A DNA stretch of 64,000 nucleotides from Halomonas heilongjiangensis (GTDB taxonomy: Bacteria; Pseudomonadota; Gammaproteobacteria; Pseudomonadales; Halomonadaceae). Below the pieces are notes generated by a model. The model had not been told where the DNA came from and ran no database searches. It saw only the letters and a list, made by a program, of their open reading frames with translations. The translations under genes and the position numbers were made by a program. Location: NCBI RefSeq assembly GCF_002879645.1, contig NZ_PNRE01000075.1:26886-90885 (forward strand), read 5' to 3'. Shown in pieces: positions 29,141-37,925 of this stretch; position 1 is the stretch's first letter; every line of letters starts with the position of its first letter.

Positions 29141-29577
29141 CCGTCCACCAGGGTCACCCGGGCGCCGCCGAAGGCCAGGCTGCGCGGGTTGTCGACCGGG
29201 CGGTTGGCGGTCAGGCGGGCGATGCCCACCCCGCAGCGGCCCACCATCCAGATCAGGCAGGCGGTGAAGTAGAGGTAGCCGAGCGCCCAGGGGGCCAGGG
29301 CGGGCAGGCCGAGCACGCCCAGCAGGTGCCAGGCCGCCACGAACAGGCCGCCGCTCAGCACGCCCAGCCAGAAGGTGCGGATCTGGAACCGCAGGTGGGT
29401 GGCGACCCAGTGTTCGGCGTGACGCCGTGCCAGGTGAGCGATCAGCACGCCCAGCGGGGCGGTGACCACCGCCAGGATGCTGCCCAGGAAGAGCATGTAG
29501 ACGACGATGGCCATGCCGCGACCACGGTCGGCCTTGCTGCCCTGGGCGGGTGCGGGAGAGGAGAGGGTTGCGGACAT
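29137..29577 (-). CDS. Hypothetical membrane protein in the narK-norEF operon (DUF4870-like)
   Basis: 146 residues with three to four membrane helices: MAIVVYMLFLGSILAVVTAPLG near residue 22, FWLGVLSGGLFVAAWHLLGVLG and PWALGYLYFTACLIWMVGRCGVG. The stretch HLARRHAEHWVATHLRFQIRTFWLG resembles DUF4870-type proteins, where a soluble helix joins two hydrophobic hairpins. Function is unknown. It is translationally coupled to norE (ATGA) and lies 196 bp downstream of a narK gene, beyond a hairpin. The conserved FQIRTF sequence is the best handle for a homology search. Confidence 0.65.
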   Translation of the reverse strand: MSATLSSPAPAQGSKADRGRGMAIVVYMLFLGSILAVVTAPLGVLIAHLARRHAEHWVATHLRFQIRTFWLGVLSGGLFVAAWHLLGVLGLPALAPWALGYLYFTACLIWMVGRCGVGIARLTANRPVDNPRSLAFGGARVTLVDG

Positions 29578-29727
29578 GATGGTGACCTCGTATCCGGCGC
29601 TCGGCCGATCCCCGATGAGAGGTGTCGACCATTTGATGTATTTAAGATGCCACTATAGCGCGGCCTGCACCGAGATTTCCTGGCCTGGATCAAGTCTCGG
29701 CGAGCTCGCCATGGTCGGAGCGGCAAG

Positions 29728-29756
29728 GCGATGGCCGGCGGTGAGCCGGCCATCGC
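29728..29756 (-). terminator. Hairpin after the NarK1-type gene
   Basis: GCGATGGCCGGC, a five-base loop and GCCGGCCATCGC form a 12-bp perfect stem about 18 bp past the narK stop on the minus strand. No T-run follows, so it may terminate only partly or protect the upstream mRNA. Confidence 0.55.
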
Positions 29757-29773
29757 GCCCCGGGGGCGGACAG

Positions 29774-31276
29774 TCAGGAGGTGCCGGCCTGCACCTTGAG
29801 GGCCTCCTGTTCCTCGATCATGCGGTCCACCGAGGAGATGTGGTACTCCTCGTCGAAGGCCCCCTCGGGCTCCTTCAGCCACACCAGGCAGATCAGCCAG
29901 CTGAGGAAGGCGCCGGAGGCGATGATATAGAAGAACTGGGTCGGGGTGACGAAGGTGAAGAGGGTCAGGTAGACCACCGCCCCGACGTTGCCGTAGGCGC
30001 CGGCCATGCCGGAGATCTGGCCGGTGATGCGGCGCTTGATCGACGGGATGATGCCGAAGGTCGCGCCTTCCGCCCCCTGCACGAAGAAGGAGGTGAAGAT
30101 GGTGATGGCGATGGCGATCACCAGCGGCCAGCTCGAGTTGAGCATGCCCATCAGCACGAAGCCGATGCCGATGCCGAACATGTAGCTGAGCATCACGAAG
30201 CGGCGGTTGCCCATGCGGTCGGAGACCAGGCCGCCCATGGGGCGTGCCACCAGGTTGACGAAGGCGAACGAGGCGGCGATCAGGCCGGCGGTGGCGGCGT
30301 TCAGCCCCCAGGTCTCCTCGAAGAACATCGGCAGCATCGAGACCACGGCGAGCTCGGCACCGAAGTTGGCGAAGTAGGTGCTGTTCAGGGCGGCGACGCT
30401 GCTGAACGGATACCGGTCGTCCTCCGGCACGCCCTTCTTCAGGATCGGCACGTTGACCCGCAGGATCTGCACGATCTGGTAGACCACGATGGCGGCGATC
30501 ACCAGGTAGCAGATCAGCGCACCGGTGGCGGAGAGGTAGCCCATGTTTTCGATGCGCCACACCAGGATGCCCAGGCAACCGACCAGCGGGATGGTCCAGA
30601 GGATCAGCTTGATCATGTCGCCCCAGGTGCTGACCTCCATGGCGGCGGCCTTGCGCGGCTTGCGGTGCGCCCTGGCGTCGGGGCCGTCGGTGATGGCGAA
30701 CCAGTAGTAGACACCGTAGGCGGCCATGACGATGGCACTCTGGGCGATGGCCCAGCGCCAGCCGTCCTCGCCGCCGTACATGGTCAGCGCAATGGTCGGC
30801 AGCGACATGGCGGCGGCGGCGGAGCCGAAGTTGCCCCAGCCGGCATAGAAGCCCTCGGCGAAGCCGATGTCCTTGGGCTTGAACCACAGCGCGGTCATGT
30901 GGATGCCGACCACGAAGCTGGCGCCGATGGAGCTCAGCACCAGGCGCGACACCAGCAGCTGGGTCATGGTGTTGCCGAAGGCGAACACCAGGGCCGGGAC
31001 CGACATGGTCACCATCAGCACCGCGAACACCCGGCGCGGGCCGAAGCGGTCGAGCGCCATGCCGACGATGATGCGCGCGGGGATGGTCAGCGCCACGTTG
31101 GTGATGGCGAACAGGCGGATATCGTCGCGGGTCAGCCAGTCGACGCTCTTGAGCATGCTCGATGCCAGCGGCGCCATGTTGAACCAGACGTAGAAGGTGA
31201 TGAAGAAGGCGATCCAGGTCAGGTGCAGGGCCCTGATCTCCGGGCTGCGTACCTTGAAGACGGATGAGACTTTCAT
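29774..31276 (-). CDS. narK: NarK-family nitrate/nitrite MFS transporter
   Basis: 500 residues with twelve membrane helices. It has the NNP-family features: an Arg in helix 2 (VALTIPARIIVGMALDRFG) and another in helix 8 (VNLVARPMGGLVSDRMG), which hold the anion. A glycine-rich signature YAGWGNFGSAAAAMSLP lies near residue 141 and AGAYGNVGAVVYLTLFTF in the second half. It moves nitrate and/or nitrite across the inner membrane for nitrate respiration. A long C-terminal cytoplasmic tail follows LIEEQEALK-like acidic sequence. It is downstream of a Usp gene and a second narK on the same strand. Confidence 0.92.
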   Translation of the reverse strand: MKVSSVFKVRSPEIRALHLTWIAFFITFYVWFNMAPLASSMLKSVDWLTRDDIRLFAITNVALTIPARIIVGMALDRFGPRRVFAVLMVTMSVPALVFAFGNTMTQLLVSRLVLSSIGASFVVGIHMTALWFKPKDIGFAEGFYAGWGNFGSAAAAMSLPTIALTMYGGEDGWRWAIAQSAIVMAAYGVYYWFAITDGPDARAHRKPRKAAAMEVSTWGDMIKLILWTIPLVGCLGILVWRIENMGYLSATGALICYLVIAAIVVYQIVQILRVNVPILKKGVPEDDRYPFSSVAALNSTYFANFGAELAVVSMLPMFFEETWGLNAATAGLIAASFAFVNLVARPMGGLVSDRMGNRRFVMLSYMFGIGIGFVLMGMLNSSWPLVIAIAITIFTSFFVQGAEGATFGIIPSIKRRITGQISGMAGAYGNVGAVVYLTLFTFVTPTQFFYIIASGAFLSWLICLVWLKEPEGAFDEEYHISSVDRMIEEQEALKVQAGTS

Positions 31277-31336
31277 GGTCGTGTAATCCTTGGTTCCCGA
31301 GCGAGGTGTCCCGACTGCCGTGGTGGCGGAGGTGTC

Positions 31337-31795
31337 TCAGGGGCTGGGAAAGATCAGCAACGGGCACTCGACGCGCCGTGCCAGGAAGGAACTGACGCTG
31401 CCGAAGGTCATGTAGTCGAGCTCGTCGACGAAGTAGCTGAGCGACTGGGCGATGATGCCGCCGTCGGGCTTGTGGCTGTGGCGAGCGATCACCAGCAGGT
31501 CGGGCTGGTGTTTCTGGGTGGCGCGCAGCAGCATCTTGCGGGCATCGCCCTCGGCGATCAGCAGCTCGGCGTCGAAGCCCTCGCCGGTGGCGAAGTCGAT
31601 CCCCTCCTGGAGGGCGGCCTTGAGCTCGTCGTACTCCTCCTGGAAGAGCCGCTCGTTGGCATCGGTGGCGTCCAGCGGGTTCTCGGCCACGCCGGCGAGG
31701 ATCAGCGTCGGGGCGTTGCAGCGGAACATGGTGACGGTCTGCGCCAGCGCCAGCTTGGCGTTACGCGAGCCGTCGTAGGCGATCATGATCTTCAT
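31337..31795 (-). CDS. Universal stress protein within the narK pair
   Basis: 152 residues, one UspA domain. IMIAYDGSRNAKLALAQTV is the N-terminal nucleotide region and KHQPDLLVIARHSHKPDGG the middle. The usual G-x2-G-x9-G(S/T) ATP loop is not kept; the C-terminal part reads MTFGSVSSFLARRVECPLLIF instead. It may therefore be a non-ATP-binding Usp. It sits between two nitrate transporter genes on the same strand with about 60-70 bp on each side. Usp genes in denitrification clusters are often under Anr/Dnr-type oxygen control; that is inference here. Confidence 0.87.
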   Translation of the reverse strand: MKIMIAYDGSRNAKLALAQTVTMFRCNAPTLILAGVAENPLDATDANERLFQEEYDELKAALQEGIDFATGEGFDAELLIAEGDARKMLLRATQKHQPDLLVIARHSHKPDGGIIAQSLSYFVDELDYMTFGSVSSFLARRVECPLLIFPSP

Positions 31796-31864
31796 GGGTT
31801 ACCTCGACACGCAGCGGTGAGGTGGAGCGCTCGGGCCCGTCCCGAGCGCCGGAAGGGGGCGGGG

Positions 31865-33493
31865 TCAGGGATTCTTCACGTAGGCGTTGCCGCGCAGGTA
31901 GAACCACCAGTTGATCACCAGGCAGAGCGCGTAGAAGACCGCGAAGCCGTACATGGCGAGTTCCGGGGTGCCGGCCTGGATCTGTTCGCCCATCACTCGC
32001 GGGGCGATGAAGGCACCGTAGGCGGCCACGGCCGAGGTCCAGCCGAGCACCGGGCCCTTCTGATGCTGGTCGAAGATCACCCCGATGGTGCGGAAGGTGG
32101 AGCCGTTACCGATGCCGCTGGCGGCGAACAGCACCACGAACAGGATCATGAACAGGGCGAAGTAGCTGTTGGGGTCGGTGGCGTTGTAGGCCTGCATCAT
32201 CACCCAGCCGGCCGCGGCCGAGGCCACGACCATCACCACGGAGATCACCTGGGTGACGATGGAGCCGCCCAGCTTGTCGGAGATCCAGCCGCCGATGGGA
32301 CGGATCAGGGCGCCGACGAAGGGACCGATCCAGGCCCAGGTCAGGGCGCTGGGGGCGTCCGGGTTGGCGACCCGGGTCACGGTGCCGTCGGCGGCCACGT
32401 CCATCATGCTGCCGAAGATGACGCTGATGGAGAGCGGCAGGGCCGCCGAGAAGCCGATGAAGGAGCCGAAGGTGAGGATGTAGAGCACCGTCATCGACCA
32501 GGTGTGCTTGTTCGAGAAGATCGCGAACTGCTTCTGGATGTTCGGCTTGATGTCGCCGGGGATCAGGCGCAGCAGCACCAGGGTCAGCACGATGGTCAGC
32601 GGCAGGGCCAGCCACATGTTGAGGATGCCCAGGGCGACGACGCCTGCCACCGAGGTCACGATGCCGACACCGTAGAGGCCGAGGATCTTGCCGAAGGCGG
32701 CGGCCGGAGTGCCCGGGTTGGGGGTGATGGTGCGCAGGTTGTTCATGCCGAACCAGCCGGCGAAGGCCAACGGGACCAGAAACAGCAACCAGACGAAGCC
32801 GGCATTCTGGATCCAGGTGTCGGTGCCCGCCTCGATGCGACCGATCAGGGTGCCGCTGGCGCTCGAGAGCTCCAGGGGGCCGCCGGCGATGGCGCCGAAG
32901 ATGCCCACGGTCATCACCAGCGGGATCAGGATCTGCATGGTGGTGACGCCGAAGTTGCCCAGGCCGGCGTTCATGCCCAGCGCATAGCCCTGCTGCTTCC
33001 TGGGGAAGAAGGTCGAGATGTTGCTCATCGAGCAGGCGAAGTTGCCGCCGCCGATGCCCGAGAGCAGCGCCAGGGCCTGGAACACCCAGAACGGGGTCCC
33101 GGGGTTCATCAGCGCGAGGCCGGTGCCCGCGGCGGGGATCATCAGCAGGGCGGTGGTCAGGAAGATGGTGTTGCGTCCGCCGGCGATGCGAATCATGAAC
33201 GATGCCGGGATGCGCAGGGTGGCGCCGGAGAGACCGGCGATGGCGGTCAGGGTGAACAGCTGGCTGACCGTGAACGGGAAGCCGAGGTTCTGCATCTGGG
33301 TGGTGATCATCCCCCACATCAGCCAGATGGCGAAGCCCATCAGCAGGCTGGGGATGGAGATCCACAGGTTGCGGGTGGCGACCCGCTTGCCCTCCCGTTC
33401 CCAGAAGTCGTCGTTCTCGACGTCCCAGTGTTCGATATCGGCATTGCTGCCGGGCCTGGAGATGCGATCGATGTCGGCACTCGATTTAGCCAT
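31865..33493 (-). CDS. narK: NarK2-type nitrate/nitrite antiporter (E. coli NarK-like)
   Basis: 542 residues. The N-terminus WERxGKRVATRNLWISIPSLLMGF aligns with E. coli NarK. Both substrate arginines are present (helix 2 LRIPASFMI; helix 8 GALIRPIGGW). Nitrate signatures are GGGNFACSMSNISTFFP near residue 148 and LTFGSFIGFSAALPLS near 343. It is longer than E. coli NarK by a ~70-residue insertion between the halves (near 230-300) that includes extra hydrophobic sequence, which could mean additional helices. AAGGGG precedes the ATG. A NarL-type 7-2-7 site lies about 145 bp upstream. It is the first gene of the narK-usp-narK-norEF set. Confidence 0.94.
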   Translation of the reverse strand: MAKSSADIDRISRPGSNADIEHWDVENDDFWEREGKRVATRNLWISIPSLLMGFAIWLMWGMITTQMQNLGFPFTVSQLFTLTAIAGLSGATLRIPASFMIRIAGGRNTIFLTTALLMIPAAGTGLALMNPGTPFWVFQALALLSGIGGGNFACSMSNISTFFPRKQQGYALGMNAGLGNFGVTTMQILIPLVMTVGIFGAIAGGPLELSSASGTLIGRIEAGTDTWIQNAGFVWLLFLVPLAFAGWFGMNNLRTITPNPGTPAAAFGKILGLYGVGIVTSVAGVVALGILNMWLALPLTIVLTLVLLRLIPGDIKPNIQKQFAIFSNKHTWSMTVLYILTFGSFIGFSAALPLSISVIFGSMMDVAADGTVTRVANPDAPSALTWAWIGPFVGALIRPIGGWISDKLGGSIVTQVISVVMVVASAAAGWVMMQAYNATDPNSYFALFMILFVVLFAASGIGNGSTFRTIGVIFDQHQKGPVLGWTSAVAAYGAFIAPRVMGEQIQAGTPELAMYGFAVFYALCLVINWWFYLRGNAYVKNP

Positions 33494-33636
33494 GGTGATT
33501 CCCCTTGGGTATTACCGTTGCGCCCCGCCTTGCGGTCCACGGCGTGACACGGATCAACGCACGAGGCTTTGAGGCGAAAGATACGCCGCGGCTCGAGGGG
33601 GCGAAACTGGCTGAAAATGCCGAAAAATCAGCGGAA

Positions 33637-33652
33637 TACCTCTTGTGGAGTA
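33637..33652. promoter_or_regulatory. NarL 7-2-7 heptamer pair upstream of narK
   Basis: TACCTCT-TG-TGGAGTA. The left heptamer is a perfect TACYYMT and the right matches AKRRGTA at 6 of 7. The two-base spacing is the arrangement used by NarL/NarP dimers. It is about 145 bp upstream of the narK start and directly downstream of narL on the same strand. Confidence 0.65.
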
Positions 33653-33783
33653 GCCGGGGTATGGGGCCATCCGGTTGATAGCCCAGCGCTTTTTTCGAAC
33701 GGGGGGTAGGGGCAGGGCCGCCGGCGCGGCCAGGGGATTATTTGGAGGTATCCACAGAGAACCGGGACGAGGGTAGGGGCGTC

Positions 33784-34449
33784 CTAGCGGTCGACGCCTT
33801 CCTGCACGGCCCACACCGCGGCCTCCACCCGGGAGCGCAGGTTGAGCTTCTTGAGCAGGTGCTTGACGTGGACCTTGACGGTGCCCTCGGTGATGTCGAG
33901 CTTGCGGGCGATCAGCTTGTTGGAGAGCCCGGCGGCGAGCTCGCGCAGGATCTCCCGCTCGCGCTGGGTCAGGCTGTGGAGGTCCGGTGCCACCGGCCGG
34001 CTGCGCTGGTTGCGCAGTGCCTCGGCGAGCAGGGCGGTGAGGCTCTCGCTGATCACCATGCGCCCCAGGGCCACCTGGCGCAGCTGGCGGACCATCTCGT
34101 CGGGGTCCATGTCCTTGAGGAGGTAACCGTCGGCACCGTTCTGCAGGGCGTCCACCACGTCCTCCTCGTGGTCGGAGACGGTGAACATCACGATGCGCCC
34201 GGCATAGTCCGCCTCGCGCAGCCGCTTGAGGGTCTCGATGCCGTTCATGCCCGGCATGTTGAGGTCGAGCAGGATCATGTCCGGGTCGAGCTCGGCGGCC
34301 AGCCGCACGCCCTCCTCGGGCTCGCCGGCCTCGCCGACCAGCGCGAGGTCGTCCTCCAGCTCGAGCAGCTGGGAGACGCCACGGCGCAGCAGCGGGTGGT
34401 CGTCGATGATCAGGATGCTGGCGGGCGTATCGTGGGCAGGCGTGGCCAT
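33784..34449 (-). CDS. narL: Nitrate response regulator NarL
   Basis: 221 residues. The receiver domain (residues 12-125) has the acidic pair IIDDHP, the phosphorylatable Asp in [11 protein letters not shown] (near 62), a Thr/Ser switch MFTVSD and the Lys in GYLLKDMD (near 112). The C-terminal LuxR-type helix-turn-helix runs [43 protein letters not shown] (positions ~155-198). It activates nitrate respiration genes when phosphorylated by NarX. Only 6 bp separate it from narX. Confidence 0.96.
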   Translation of the reverse strand: MATPAHDTPASILIIDDHPLLRRGVSQLLELEDDLALVGEAGEPEEGVRLAAELDPDMILLDLNMPGMNGIETLKRLREADYAGRIVMFTVSDHEEDVVDALQNGADGYLLKDMDPDEMVRQLRQVALGRMVISESLTALLAEALRNQRSRPVAPDLHSLTQREREILRELAAGLSNKLIARKLDITEGTVKVHVKHLLKKLNLRSRVEAAVWAVQEGVDR

Positions 34450-34455
34450 CGTGAC

Positions 34456-36408
34456 TTATTCCCTGTTGCCATGGTGTTTGAGCGCGATGCGCTCATCGGC
34501 GGACCGGTGCCCAGCGACGGGGTCGGTGGCAGTGTCCGGGACATGTGAAGCGGGTTGCTGGGTAATCAGGCGTGCGGTCTGGGGCGTGAAGACGAGCTCG
34601 ACGAGGGTGCCACCGGCGGGGCGATTGCGCAGCCTCAGCTCGCCCCCCAGGGTCTCGGCACGGTCGCGCATGATCACCAGGCCGTAGTGCATGGGTGGCG
34701 AACGGTCGTCCTCGAGGCCGATGCCGTCGTCCTCGATCCGCACCCGGATGCGGGCCTCGGCGAAGCGCACCGAGACCCCGGCCCAGTGGGCCCGGGCGTG
34801 CTTGTGGATATTGGCCAGGGCCTCGCGGACCACCTGCAGGACGTGGATCTCCTCGTTGGGATTGAGCAGGTGGGGCGGCACGTCGACGTCCAGCTCGATG
34901 GGCGCCGCCATGCGCTCGGCGAACTCCGCGGTGGTCTGGCGCAGGGCGCTCGAGAGCCCCGGCCCCTCGAGCTTGAGGCGGAAGGTGGTGAGCAGTTCAC
35001 GCAACTGGCGATAGGCACTGTCGAGGCCGGTGCGCAGTTCGTCGAACACGGCGGCCTGGGCCTCCCGGGGCATGTCCTTCTGCTGCATGCGCTCGAGCCG
35101 CGCCACCTGCATCTTCAGGTAGGAAAGCGACTGGGCCAGGGAGTCATGGAGTTCCCGGGCGATGATGGTGCGCTCGTTCATCAGCGACACCTGCTGCTGC
35201 TCCTCGATGCGCCGCTGCAGGTAGACCGCGGTGGCCAACTGGTCGGCCAGGGCGTTGAGCAGGCGACGGGTGCTGCTGGTCAGCGGCTGCTTCCTGGGGT
35301 ACCAGACCTCGAGGGTGCCGAGCATCTCGTCACCGACACTCACCGGCAGCAGCAGGCACTCGCCCTCTTCGGTCTCGCCCAGGCGCAGTGGCCGCGGGTC
35401 GATCAGGCAGGCGTGACAGTCGTGGTCGCGGCAGTACTCGGGGCGACGCGCCGAGTGGGTGGCGAGTATCGGGATCTGGCGGTCGTCGTGGGGATCGTTG
35501 AGCGACAACCGGATGGGGCCGATCTCGAGCAGCTGCTCGAGACGGCGCAGCATGGGCGCGGCACTGGAGCACAGGTCGTTGCCGCCACCATAGAGCTGGC
35601 GGCTGCCGTCGTGCATGACCTGCATGGCCAGGTTGCTGCGCTCCAGCTCGGCCTTCTTGCGCGACACGCGCTCCTCCAGCTCGGCGTAGCTGGCGCCGAG
35701 CTCCTCGGCCATGGTGTCGAGGGTGCGGCCGAGCATCGCCAGTTCGTCGTGGCCCTGCAGGCGGGTGCGATGGTCGAAGTTGCGATGGGCGGCCTCCCTG
35801 GCCAGCACCATCAGCTGGCGCAGCGGGGTGACCAGGTTGTGGCGGATATCGTACAGCGCGATGGCCACGACCACGGCGGTCAGCCCCAGGAAGAGGATCT
35901 GCAGCGCGCTGAGCAGGCGGATCTTCGATTCGCTGTTCTCCTCGAGCAGGGTCACCAGGGCATCGATCTCGCCCACCAGTCCATCGAGGCTGGCATGGAG
36001 CTCGCCGGTCTCGATTCGTCCCCCGGCGACGGCCGCCTCGACCTGGGGGGCGAGCTCCCGGTCCCAGCGCTCCAGCAGCCGCCGGTACTGGACCTGCAGG
36101 GCGTGATCGGCCGCCCCGGGCATGGCGCCGGTCAGCTGCGGGCTGGTCAGGCGCTCCTTGAAGCGCACCGCGAGTGCGCGTGCGCGCTCGCGGTGCTCGG
36201 CCTCCGGCTGCTGCTGATAGCGCTGCAGGGCGGCAACGATCTGGTAGGTGTTCATGCGCAGCGAACCGGCCATGTTGATGGCGGCGGCATCGCCGCGACT
36301 GCCTCCGGCCACGGTCATGGTGACCACGATGCTGATCAGGGCCATGGCGCTGATCGCCAGCAGGGAGGCGATGATGCGGGCCACCAGGGAACGTTGCAGC
36401 AGTTTCAT
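34456..36408 (-). CDS. narX: Nitrate/nitrite sensor histidine kinase NarX
   Basis: 650 residues. Two membrane helices flank a periplasmic sensor whose P-box reads NMAGSLRMNTYQIV, with the nitrate-binding Arg near residue 51. A HAMP region follows (DIRHNLVTPLRQL). A Cys-containing central module has DLCSSA and CRDHDCHACLIDP (near 325-335). The dimerisation/H-box is ARELHDSLAQSLSYLKM (near 430) and the ATPase box ends DDGIGLEDD. I chose the ATG before KLLQRS; a GTG 15 codons upstream lies only about 10 bp from a TATAAT box and would leave no leader. narL follows directly. Confidence 0.93.
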   Translation of the reverse strand: MKLLQRSLVARIIASLLAISAMALISIVVTMTVAGGSRGDAAAINMAGSLRMNTYQIVAALQRYQQQPEAEHRERARALAVRFKERLTSPQLTGAMPGAADHALQVQYRRLLERWDRELAPQVEAAVAGGRIETGELHASLDGLVGEIDALVTLLEENSESKIRLLSALQILFLGLTAVVVAIALYDIRHNLVTPLRQLMVLAREAAHRNFDHRTRLQGHDELAMLGRTLDTMAEELGASYAELEERVSRKKAELERSNLAMQVMHDGSRQLYGGGNDLCSSAAPMLRRLEQLLEIGPIRLSLNDPHDDRQIPILATHSARRPEYCRDHDCHACLIDPRPLRLGETEEGECLLLPVSVGDEMLGTLEVWYPRKQPLTSSTRRLLNALADQLATAVYLQRRIEEQQQVSLMNERTIIARELHDSLAQSLSYLKMQVARLERMQQKDMPREAQAAVFDELRTGLDSAYRQLRELLTTFRLKLEGPGLSSALRQTTAEFAERMAAPIELDVDVPPHLLNPNEEIHVLQVVREALANIHKHARAHWAGVSVRFAEARIRVRIEDDGIGLEDDRSPPMHYGLVIMRDRAETLGGELRLRNRPAGGTLVELVFTPQTARLITQQPASHVPDTATDPVAGHRSADERIALKHHGNRE

Positions 36409-36462
36409 CGGTGAGGCGGGCCCTCCGGCATCGGGGCGGGCTGAAGGAGTCACGAGGCTTCC

Positions 36463-36468
36463 ATTATA
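36463..36468 (-). promoter_or_regulatory. -10 box of the narXL promoter
   Basis: On the minus strand the sequence is a perfect TATAAT preceded by GGG. No good -35 hexamer lies 16-18 bp upstream, so the promoter probably needs an activator. Transcription would start near 36456, giving a leader of about 48 nt to the chosen narX ATG. Confidence 0.5.
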
Positions 36469-36588
36469 CCCTAGTAGGTAGGCCCTGCCCCCTCAAAGGT
36501 GTACCTCGCATGCCCTTTTGACCGGCGGGCCAAGGCTCACGAGAATTTTCCCATTGTTCCGTTCCCTTGCTCGGAGCCCCGCCATCCC

Positions 36589-37887
36589 ATGATGCCCCTC
36601 CGGGAAGACCCCGTCCGCGATGCCGAGGGTGGTTACCGCTCGCTGGTGGTGGTGGTGCTCTCGCCACTGGCCTTCGCGCTGGTCTTCGCCTGCTGGACGC
36701 TGTTCGCCGTGCTGGGCCTCGAGCTCAAGGCGGCGCTCGGCTTCGGCGAGGTCGCCTTCGCCGCCCTGCTGGCCGTGCCCATGCTGGTGGGCGGCCTGGC
36801 CAGCCTGCCCATGGCGGGCCTGGCGGTGAAGGTCGGTGGGCGCAAGGTGATGCTCGGCTGCCTGCTGTGGATCTGCCCCTTCCTGTGGTGGATCAGCCAG
36901 GCGGGCCACTACCTGGAGTTCCTGCTGGCCGGTGCCGGCCTGGGGCTGGGGGCCGGGTCGCTGGCGGCCGGCCTGGTCTACGTGGCGACCCAGGGGCCCC
37001 GTCGGCATGCCGGCCTGGCGCTGGGGCTCTACGGCGCCGGCATGCTCGGCGCCGGGCTCAGCTACCTGCTGCTGCCGCTGATCAGCCAGGCCTATGGCTG
37101 GCGCCTGGCGCCGCAGCTCTACCTGTTGCCGGTACTGCTGGTGGCGGGACTGCTGTGGCTGTTCGCCGACGACCCGGTCGAGACCACCCCTCGGACAGTG
37201 GATGAGGCGCTCGGGCTCGATGATCCAGGGCCGGTGGCCGGTGGCTGGCGCGGGGCGCGGGAGCGCCTGGCCTGCTGGCGGCTATGGCGACTCGCCTTCG
37301 TCTACAGCTTCTTCTTCGGCGCCTTCGTGGCGCTGGCGCTATGGCTGCCGGGCTACCTGGCGGCCCAGTACCGGCTGCCACTCGGCAGTGCGGCGCTCTG
37401 GGCGCTGCCGTTCACCCTGGCGGTGGGCCTGGGACAGGTGCTCGGCGGCGCACTGGCCGACTGGCGCGACTTCCAGGCCCTGCGCTGGTGGGTCAGCGCC
37501 TTCGTGCTGGTCTGTCTCTTCCTGCTCTCCTACCCCCCCTTCACCATGCAGATCCAGGGGGTCCATGGGGAACTGACCCTGCGCTTCAGCGCCCCGCTGT
37601 GGTGGTTCATGGCCCTGCTGGTGCCCATGGGGCTGGGCATGGGCATCGGCAAGGGCAGCCTGATGCGGCTGATCCACCGCGACCACGGCGCTGACATGCC
37701 GCTGGTGGGCGGCCTGGCGCTGACCCTGGGGGGGCTCTTCGCCGCGCTGCTGCCGATGATGTTCGTGCTCGGCAACGAGTGGATCGGCATCCGTAGCGCC
37801 GGCTTCATGTTCCTCTATGGCTCGCTGGTGGTGTGCATGCTGGTGATGCTCGCCGACCACGCCAGGACCCCCCGCGCGGCGACCTGA
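36589..37887 (+). CDS. NNP-like MFS transporter lacking the substrate arginines
   Basis: 432 residues and twelve membrane helices. It resembles type I nitrate transporters by YSFFFGAFVALALWLPGYL in helix 7 and GLGLGAGSLAAGLVYVA. However, helix 2 reads GGLASLPMAGLAV and helix 8 LGQVLGGALADW, so neither of the two arginines that bind nitrate in NarK is present. The protein may carry another anion or have a diverged mechanism. An ATG three bases later is an equal start. It is divergent from narX and lies 218 bp upstream of narG, inside the nar locus. Confidence 0.85.
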   Translation: MMPLREDPVRDAEGGYRSLVVVVLSPLAFALVFACWTLFAVLGLELKAALGFGEVAFAALLAVPMLVGGLASLPMAGLAVKVGGRKVMLGCLLWICPFLWWISQAGHYLEFLLAGAGLGLGAGSLAAGLVYVATQGPRRHAGLALGLYGAGMLGAGLSYLLLPLISQAYGWRLAPQLYLLPVLLVAGLLWLFADDPVETTPRTVDEALGLDDPGPVAGGWRGARERLACWRLWRLAFVYSFFFGAFVALALWLPGYLAAQYRLPLGSAALWALPFTLAVGLGQVLGGALADWRDFQALRWWVSAFVLVCLFLLSYPPFTMQIQGVHGELTLRFSAPLWWFMALLVPMGLGMGIGKGSLMRLIHRDHGADMPLVGGLALTLGGLFAALLPMMFVLGNEWIGIRSAGFMFLYGSLVVCMLVMLADHARTPRAAT

Positions 37888-37925
37888 CGGCCCTGCCATC
37901 ATCGGCTTATCCCCTCGTTTCATGG

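Noticed and set aside
31472..33547. A 691-codon open frame antisense to usp and narK
   Set aside because: Same reason: composition is a mirror of membrane-protein codons and no domain is visible.
33675..33679. TTGAT as an FNR site near narK
   Set aside because: Only one half site is present; the paired ATCAA at four-base spacing is missing.
36409..36453. GTG start of narX 15 codons upstream
   Set aside because: It would begin about 10 bp from the -10 box, leaving no leader, and the extra residues are not typical of NarX.
36467..36480. TACC-CTAG-TAGGTA as a NarL site before narX
   Set aside because: The two heptamers have no two-base spacer and each misses a key base; it overlaps the -10 element.
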